Origin: Flavobacterium sp. HJJ
Lineage (GTDB): Bacteria; Bacteroidota; Bacteroidia; Flavobacteriales; Flavobacteriaceae
NCBI RefSeq assembly: GCF_015351475.1
Contig: NZ_JADKPR010000005.1
Span: 62,001-126,000 of the forward strand
DNA length: 64,000 bases
Reading direction: 5' to 3'
Every line of letters starts with the position of its first letter. The stretch's first letter is position 1. This document shows positions 58,689 to 64,000 of this stretch, piece by piece. The notes beneath the pieces are model-generated. The model saw only the letters and a program-made list of their open reading frames with translations. It was not told the origin of the DNA and did not search any database. The position numbers were made by a program, and so were the translations under genes.

Positions 58689-61274
58689 ATGTATACGTTA
58701 CCAAAAATAGAACGTTTTAATGAAAATGTTTTATCTAAATACCATATTTACAATAGTGTTTTTATAACATTACCTTTTGATTCTGTGGATAATACAGGTG
58801 TTTTATTACCTATTTTCACAGAACTTTGTGATAGTGGTTTCAAAAAACAAAAGACTCCTACTGAAATATTTGATTTCTTTTCAGATAAATACATGCACAG
58901 TGATTCTGAGAAAGATAAAATTAATTTGATGTTTCATTTTATACAATACATTGAACGTCAGATTGTTTTGTTTGATGCAATTGAAGACGCCGCTTTTCCT
59001 GTCGTAAATAACATGGAGGGAAGAGGTTCACTGCGTGATATAAAAGAAAAATCAGATGTAAGAGGAAACAAGGAAGAGTTAATCGATTTTTTAGAAAACT
59101 TCAATGTACGTACTGTATTAACTGCACATCCAACTCAATTTTATCCTGGTGCTGTTTTAGGAATTATTAACGATTTGACAGAGGCAATCCGTAAAAATAA
59201 TTTACTGGAAATCAAACAATTACTTGCTCAGTTAGGAAAAACTCCTTTTATTCAAAACGAGAAACCCAATCCTTTTGATGAAGCAGTAAGCTTAATCTGG
59301 TATTTGGAAAATGTTTTTTATAACACTTCTGGAGAAATGGTTCATTACCTGCAAAAAAATGTTTTTGAAGGAGAATCTATAAAAAATCCATTGATTAAAC
59401 TTGGTTTCTGGCCAGGCGGTGACCGTGATGGAAATCCATTCGTAACTACCGAAATCACTCTAAAAGTTGCTGAACGTTTAAGAACTTCTATTTTAAAATG
59501 TTATTATTTTGAAATTCGAAATTTAAAAAGAAAACTGACTTTCCCTGTTGTAGATTCATTGGTAATGGAACTTGAACAAAAATTATACCGTTCCGTTTTC
59601 TATTCTAAAGGAGATATTTTCATAACTCTTGATGAGTTTAAACTACAGCTGAACAAAATAAAAACCATAATAATTGAACAGCATCAGTCACTTTATGTTG
59701 ATCAAATAGATGCGCTGCTTATCCGAATCAATTTATTTGGTTTCCATTTTGCTACTTTGGATATTAGACAAAATAGTAAAATTCACCAAAGTGTTTTTTA
59801 TGATATTGTAGATTATTACTCAAAATCAAAAGAAAATATTTTTCCGGAAGATTATTTCCAATTAACAGATGAAAAAAAATTGGAAGTATTGTCTACGTTA
59901 AAAGGGAATCTGGATGCCGCTGATTTTGAAAATGAAATGACAAGATCAACTATTGAGTCAATTCAATCTATTAAGACAATTCAACAGAACAATGGCGAAT
60001 TTGGTGCCAACCGTTATATCATTAGTAATAATGAAAGTGCACTTAATGTCATGGAAACTTTCGCCTTGTTCAAATTATGCAATTGGGAAAATGCTACAGT
60101 AGATATCATCCCGCTCTTTGAATCGGTAGATGATTTGCATAATGCCCATTTAGTGATGGAGACATTATATACAAACCCTGAGTATGCTCAGCATCTGGCA
60201 AACAGAAACAATAAGCAGACAATAATGCTAGGTTTTTCTGACGGAACAAAAGATGGGGGTTATTTGATGGCGAACTGGAGTATTTATAAAGCAAAAGAAG
60301 CTTTGACAGAAATGTCGAGAAAATATGGAATAAATGCAATTTTCTTTGATGGACGCGGTGGACCTCCTGCACGTGGCGGCGGAAAAACACATAAATTTTA
60401 CGCTTCGCTTGGACCAAATATTGAGAATAACGAAATTCAGATTACAATTCAAGGACAAACCATTAGTTCAAATTTTGGAACTTTAGATTCTTGCCGCTAT
60501 AATTTAGAAAACCTTTTGAGTGCTGGTGTTGCTAATCAGGTTTTCAATTTAGGACAAAATGAATTATCTGCTGAAGATAAAGAAATCCTAGATCAGATGG
60601 CTGAATTGGGTTATAACAAATATTTGAATTTCAAAAACCATCCTAAGTTTATTCCTTATTTGGAACAGATGAGTACTTTGAAATATTATGCAAAAACAAA
60701 TATAGGAAGCCGTCCATCTAAAAGAAGCAAATCTGAAACACTTGATTTTGCTGACTTAAGAGCAATTCCGTTTGTAGGTTCCTGGAGTCAGTTAAAACAA
60801 AATGTACCTGGATTTTTCGGTGTTGGCTCAGCACTGAAACATTTTGAAGATACCAATCAATGGGAGAAAGCACAAAATCTATATGATAATTCGTTATTTT
60901 TCCGAACACTCCTTGAAAACAGTATGATGTCATTGGCTAAATCATTTTTTCCATTGACTGCTTATATGAGTAAGGATCCTGAATTTGGTGCATTTTGGCA
61001 GATTATTTATGATGAATTTTTGGAAACAAAAAGATTGTTATTAAAAATTGCCGGTCATGCTCAGTTAATGGAAAACTATCCTGATGGTATAGCTTCTATT
61101 CAGATGAGAGAGCGTATTGTGTTGCCGCTGTTAACAATACAGCAATATGCATTATTAAAAATCAGCGAACTTAACAAAGCAGAAAACCCTGATTTGAACT
61201 TAATAAAAGTATATGAAAAAATTGTGACCCGTTCACTTTTTGGAAATACTAATGCAAGCAGAAATTCAGCTTAA
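58689..61274 (+). CDS. ppc: Phosphoenolpyruvate carboxylase
   Basis: This 861-aa enzyme adds bicarbonate to phosphoenolpyruvate to give oxaloacetate and refill the citric acid cycle. Catalytic motifs are present: TVLTAHPTQ (His147), GFWPGGDRDGNPFVT, the loop FFDGRGGPPARGGG (about 550-563), and GSRPSKR (about 672). The length is slightly below the 880-900 aa of the E. coli type and the C-terminus lacks the usual NTG ending, as seen in Bacteroidota forms. It is a single gene with terminators around it. Confidence 0.95.
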   Translation: MYTLPKIERFNENVLSKYHIYNSVFITLPFDSVDNTGVLLPIFTELCDSGFKKQKTPTEIFDFFSDKYMHSDSEKDKINLMFHFIQYIERQIVLFDAIEDAAFPVVNNMEGRGSLRDIKEKSDVRGNKEELIDFLENFNVRTVLTAHPTQFYPGAVLGIINDLTEAIRKNNLLEIKQLLAQLGKTPFIQNEKPNPFDEAVSLIWYLENVFYNTSGEMVHYLQKNVFEGESIKNPLIKLGFWPGGDRDGNPFVTTEITLKVAERLRTSILKCYYFEIRNLKRKLTFPVVDSLVMELEQKLYRSVFYSKGDIFITLDEFKLQLNKIKTIIIEQHQSLYVDQIDALLIRINLFGFHFATLDIRQNSKIHQSVFYDIVDYYSKSKENIFPEDYFQLTDEKKLEVLSTLKGNLDAADFENEMTRSTIESIQSIKTIQQNNGEFGANRYIISNNESALNVMETFALFKLCNWENATVDIIPLFESVDDLHNAHLVMETLYTNPEYAQHLANRNNKQTIMLGFSDGTKDGGYLMANWSIYKAKEALTEMSRKYGINAIFFDGRGGPPARGGGKTHKFYASLGPNIENNEIQITIQGQTISSNFGTLDSCRYNLENLLSAGVANQVFNLGQNELSAEDKEILDQMAELGYNKYLNFKNHPKFIPYLEQMSTLKYYAKTNIGSRPSKRSKSETLDFADLRAIPFVGSWSQLKQNVPGFFGVGSALKHFEDTNQWEKAQNLYDNSLFFRTLLENSMMSLAKSFFPLTAYMSKDPEFGAFWQIIYDEFLETKRLLLKIAGHAQLMENYPDGIASIQMRERIVLPLLTIQQYALLKISELNKAENPDLNLIKVYEKIVTRSLFGNTNASRNSA

Positions 61275-61319
61275 AATATTAAAGCAAAATTAAATTCTAA
61301 ATTCAAAAAAATTGTCATT

Positions 61320-61841
61320 ATGAATTCCAATCAATTGCCAGTAGATGAATATTCAAAATTTAATGCCACCTACATACAAGCATTAGAAAATGTTGAATTA
61401 TTTGAAGAATTAGAAATTAGTTTGCATGATTTTATCAAATTTGTCCAAAATATTCCTTTGGACAAATTTGATTACAGTTATGCCGAAGGTAAATGGACCA
61501 TCAAAGAAATTATTCAGCACATTATTGATACTGAAAGAATTTTTAGTTATCGTGCTCTGAGAATTTCCCGAAATGATAAAACACCATTGCCTGGTTTTGA
61601 AGAAAATGATTATGCTGACAATACTGATGCCAAAAGCAGAAGTATTCAGGATTTATTAACTGAATTTTCAGCGGTAAGATATTCTAACTTACTGATGTTC
61701 AAAAGTTTTTCAGATGAACAGCTAAGAAGAATAGGGACTGCATCAAATCATGAAATTTCAGTAAGAGCCATAGGTTTTATACTCCTTGGTCATCTTAAAC
61801 ATCATCAGAGAGTTTTCGCAGAAAGATATTTAAACAATTAG
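61320..61841 (+). CDS. DinB-like metal-dependent protein
   Basis: This 173-aa four-helix-bundle protein belongs to the DinB/YfiT-like family. Likely metal ligands are a His in KEIIQHIIDTERIFSYRALR and the pair in LLGHLKHHQRVFAERYL. The block WTIKEIIQHIIDTERIF is typical of DinB_2. Family members include thiol-dependent hydrolases or transferases, so the reaction is unknown. It follows ppc by 45 nt and overlaps the end of the convergent glycosylase gene by 4 nt. Confidence 0.87.
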   Translation: MNSNQLPVDEYSKFNATYIQALENVELFEELEISLHDFIKFVQNIPLDKFDYSYAEGKWTIKEIIQHIIDTERIFSYRALRISRNDKTPLPGFEENDYADNTDAKSRSIQDLLTEFSAVRYSNLLMFKSFSDEQLRRIGTASNHEISVRAIGFILLGHLKHHQRVFAERYLNN

Positions 61842-62323
61842 TTTTGTTTAAAACATTCTGTCCAGATTTTTAATTTATTTTCAAAAGTCATAGTATTAGC
61901 TGGGCTAGTTGAAGGCATCACATGATAGGTGATGCCTTCAATTTTTCCAAACTTCTTTATAAAAAAGGCATGACTCTGTTTTCCATTAAAAATAATATTT
62001 CTGATTTTTGGAAATTGCTTAAATAAATTTTCAAAATCATTTTCTTTATGATTTTTAATGTGAATGTCTAAACTTCCTTTTCTTTCACAATTTTCTAGGA
62101 CATCCCAAATCCCAATTTTATTTTCTTTAAGAATTTTAATTTTTTCTTCAAAATTTACTGGAATTGGCAATGCATCAAATAGTGTACAGATTATTTTCCA
62201 AAAATGATTTCTTCGGTGTGCATAATATTCTTGTTTTTCAAGAGACATAGCTCCAGGCATAGTTCCCAAAATTAATACCTTGGTATTGGAATCAATAAAA
62301 TATGGAAAAGAATATATTGCCAT
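61838..62323 (-). CDS. Uracil-DNA glycosylase superfamily, DNA-deoxyinosine (hypoxanthine) glycosylase type
   Basis: This 161-aa enzyme has the family-6 signature VLILGTMPGAMSLEKQEYYA followed by HRRNHFWKI near the N-terminus, IGIWDVLENCERKGSLD, and a C-terminal PSTSPANTMTFENKLKIW with the SxSPAN motif. Such enzymes remove hypoxanthine arising from adenine deamination and start base-excision repair. It is 4 nt upstream-adjacent on the same strand to recQ's end, so the two repair genes may be co-transcribed. Confidence 0.9.
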   Translation of the reverse strand: MAIYSFPYFIDSNTKVLILGTMPGAMSLEKQEYYAHRRNHFWKIICTLFDALPIPVNFEEKIKILKENKIGIWDVLENCERKGSLDIHIKNHKENDFENLFKQFPKIRNIIFNGKQSHAFFIKKFGKIEGITYHVMPSTSPANTMTFENKLKIWTECFKQN

Positions 62324-62327
62324 AAAA

Positions 62328-64000
62328 TTAGAATACTAAGTTTTCTTTTTCGAGTATTGTTAATCCAACCCTGATTTTGTCATACGAAATTTGTTCTTCA
62401 AAAAAATCAAAATAAGGTTTCAAAGCATTTGGAGATTCCAGTTTTATTTTTGCTTCCGCTATTTTTGCAATTTCCTGATCATTTATAAATTCTCTCAAAT
62501 TTATTGGATGACCGTCATTGTATAATTTAGCTAAATGCGAAATTATAGTTGCAACTCCCAATTTTCTTTTTATTGCAATTTCTTCAACTTTTATTCCGCT
62601 TTGAAATAGTTCCAAAGTTTCTTTATAAGTTGAACTTTCTTTTTTTGCTCTTATTTTTTTTATATTTTCAAATTCAATAATTGCTTTAATAAAAACGTCA
62701 CCGTATTTTTCCAATTTTGCTTTTCCAACTCCATCAATCGCTAAAAAGTCAGAGTCGCTCATTGGCCGGTGAATTTCTAATTGTTTCAAAGTTGCATCAC
62801 TAAAAATTACATAAGCTGGAACTGCTTCTTCTTTTGCAATTTCAGTACGAAGTTTTCTAAGAAACTCAAAAAGAGAATTTACAGCTGATTTTGTTTTAAC
62901 AGTTTTAGCTTCAGCTTTTTCTTTATTCATTTTTTGAACAGTCGTCAGCTTTACTTTTTCACCGTCAAATAATACTTTTTTGGCAAAAGGGGTCAATTTT
63001 ATTTTATTCTGTTGATGAAAAGCAATTTCGCAATATCCCAAATTGATCAATTGAATAAGATATTGATTCCAGTCGTACCATGATAAGTCCGCACCAACTC
63101 CGTAGGTTTTTAAATTTTGGTAGCCTTTGTCATAAATGGAAGCATTTTTGGAACCTCTCAAAAAATCCACAATTACAGGCAGCGCTTCAGATTCCTGAAG
63201 GCGTGCAACTGCCGACAATGCTTTTTGGGCAATAATAGTTCCTTCAAAAAAAGCTGGAGGATTTTTGCAAATATCACAATTACCACAATTTTCAGTTACC
63301 AATTCACCAAAATACGAAAGCAGTATTTTTCTGCGGCAGCTCAATGCGTCGGCATATTGTTTCATTCGTTCCAATTTCGCCAGCTGCACTTCGGCGTTTA
63401 AACCTTCGGAAGCAAATTTTTGCAATTGAATCATGTCTCCGTAACTTTCAAACAAAACTGTTTCGGATGGCAGACCATCACGGCCGGCCCTTCCAATTTC
63501 CTGATAATAGCCTTCAATATTTTTTGGCAGATTATAATGAATTACCCAGCGGACATTAGATTTATCAATTCCCATTCCGAAAGCAATGGTTGCACAAACG
63601 ACTTGACAGTCATCATTGATAAATTCGTCCTGAGTTTTAGAACGCATTTTGTTGTCCAAACCTGCATGATAAGCTTTTGCATTTATTCCTTTTTTCTGAA
63701 GTTTTTCAGAAAGTTCTTCTGTGGTCTTCCGGCTCAGGCAATATACGATACCCGATTCATTCGGTTTATTTTTTATGAAATCAATAATCTGCTGCACACG
63801 GTCTAAAGCCGGTCTGACTTCAAGACTCAAATTTTTCCTGTCAAAAGATGCTACAAAAATTTCGGGTTCCTTCAATTCTAATTGCTTGCAGATGTCAGTA
63901 CGGGTTGCTTTATCAGCAGTTGCAGTCAAAGCTAAGATTGGAGTAGAAGGAAAGCGGTTTTTGAGATAACCTAAATTGGTGTAAGCCGGACGAAAATCGT
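62328..64000 (-). CDS. recQ: RecQ ATP-dependent DNA helicase (C-terminal part; 5' end beyond the window)
   Basis: The frame runs without a stop to the right edge, so the N-terminal helicase motifs up to motif II are missing from the window. What is visible begins at DFRPAYTNLGYLKNRFPSTP, then LALTATA (motif III), and VYCLSRKTTEELSEKL, FGMGIDKSNVRWVIHYNLP and QEIGRAGRDGLPS (motifs IV-VI). A zinc-binding RQC region has CRRKILLSYFGE and NCGNCDICKNPP, and HRDC plus winged-helix-like domains close the protein. Its last codon is just before the glycosylase gene. RecQ unwinds DNA 3' to 5' in recombination and repair. Confidence 0.95.
   Translation of the reverse strand, partial: DFRPAYTNLGYLKNRFPSTPILALTATADKATRTDICKQLELKEPEIFVASFDRKNLSLEVRPALDRVQQIIDFIKNKPNESGIVYCLSRKTTEELSEKLQKKGINAKAYHAGLDNKMRSKTQDEFINDDCQVVCATIAFGMGIDKSNVRWVIHYNLPKNIEGYYQEIGRAGRDGLPSETVLFESYGDMIQLQKFASEGLNAEVQLAKLERMKQYADALSCRRKILLSYFGELVTENCGNCDICKNPPAFFEGTIIAQKALSAVARLQESEALPVIVDFLRGSKNASIYDKGYQNLKTYGVGADLSWYDWNQYLIQLINLGYCEIAFHQQNKIKLTPFAKKVLFDGEKVKLTTVQKMNKEKAEAKTVKTKSAVNSLFEFLRKLRTEIAKEEAVPAYVIFSDATLKQLEIHRPMSDSDFLAIDGVGKAKLEKYGDVFIKAIIEFENIKKIRAKKESSTYKETLELFQSGIKVEEIAIKRKLGVATIISHLAKLYNDGHPINLREFINDQEIAKIAEAKIKLESPNALKPYFDFFEEQISYDKIRVGLTILEKENLVF

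Overview
The window is a 64 kb piece of a low-GC Bacteroidota chromosome, most likely Flavobacterium or a close relative. This rests on the many SusC/SusD pairs and TonB-linked receptors, promoters of the Bacteroidota type (-7 box TAnnTTTG, about 19-21 nt after a TTG), weak or absent Shine-Dalgarno sequences, and lineage-typical families (DUF3347, DUF3822, DUF5690, DUF4369-TlpA, KTSC). No CRISPR array, prophage or intact insertion sequence was seen.

Layout. (1) 0.1-8.1 kb: an operon of an STN-domain SusC, a SusD lipoprotein, a large HExxH zinc metalloprotease and a small DUF3347 protein. (2) 8.3-11.9 kb: a copper-handling cluster with a Cys/His-rich small protein, an HMA-DUF3347 protein and a CopA-type multicopper oxidase whose C-terminus looks like a CopB beta-barrel. 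(3) 12.2-15.4 kb: a DNA repair group (AlkB-like dioxygenase, a broken DnaQ-exonuclease/GIY-YIG gene, and a divergent LexA-like S24 repressor with a clear operator). (4) 15.6-19.9 kb: a LytS/LytTR two-component pair divergent from an outer-membrane beta-barrel receptor. (5) 20.3-33.2 kb: the most interesting locus. SusC, SusD, a phosphodiesterase with carbohydrate-binding-like domains, a class III PLP enzyme, a second alkaline-phosphatase-superfamily hydrolase, a DUF5690 permease, a TIGR03364-type FAD oxidoreductase and a TIGR03351-type phosphonatase-like HAD enzyme lie in one direction, end at a strong terminator and face an XRE-cupin regulator. I read this as a utilisation locus for an aminophosphonate carried on a larger molecule (glycan or lipid): import by SusCD, release of the head group by periplasmic hydrolases, uptake by the permease, oxidation or deamination, then C-P cleavage.

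(6) 33.4-46.5 kb: tRNA-Tyr, a DUF4369-TlpA gene interrupted by one in-frame UGA, J-domain/KTSC and small hypothetical proteins, a CHASE-PAS histidine kinase with a response regulator, YchJ, a META lipoprotein, a VWA/AAA+ pair and an RMD1 protein. (7) 46.7-47.5 kb: the RNase P RNA gene with a textbook promoter, followed by a decayed IS3 transposase end. (8) 47.5-64 kb: two outer-membrane proteins, rsmD with DUF3822, a RecD-like helicase, an extradiol dioxygenase, kdsB, a spermidine-synthase-like protein, an acyltransferase, an XRE regulator divergent from an M14 peptidase with shared palindromes, an Lrp regulator, PEP carboxylase, a DinB-like protein, a family-6 DNA glycosylase and the C-terminal part of RecQ running off the window.

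Coordinates come from reading the sequence; family names come from recognised motifs, not from database searches. Two genes (13.1-14.5 kb and 33.7-34.9 kb) are interrupted and may be true pseudogenes or sequencing errors.
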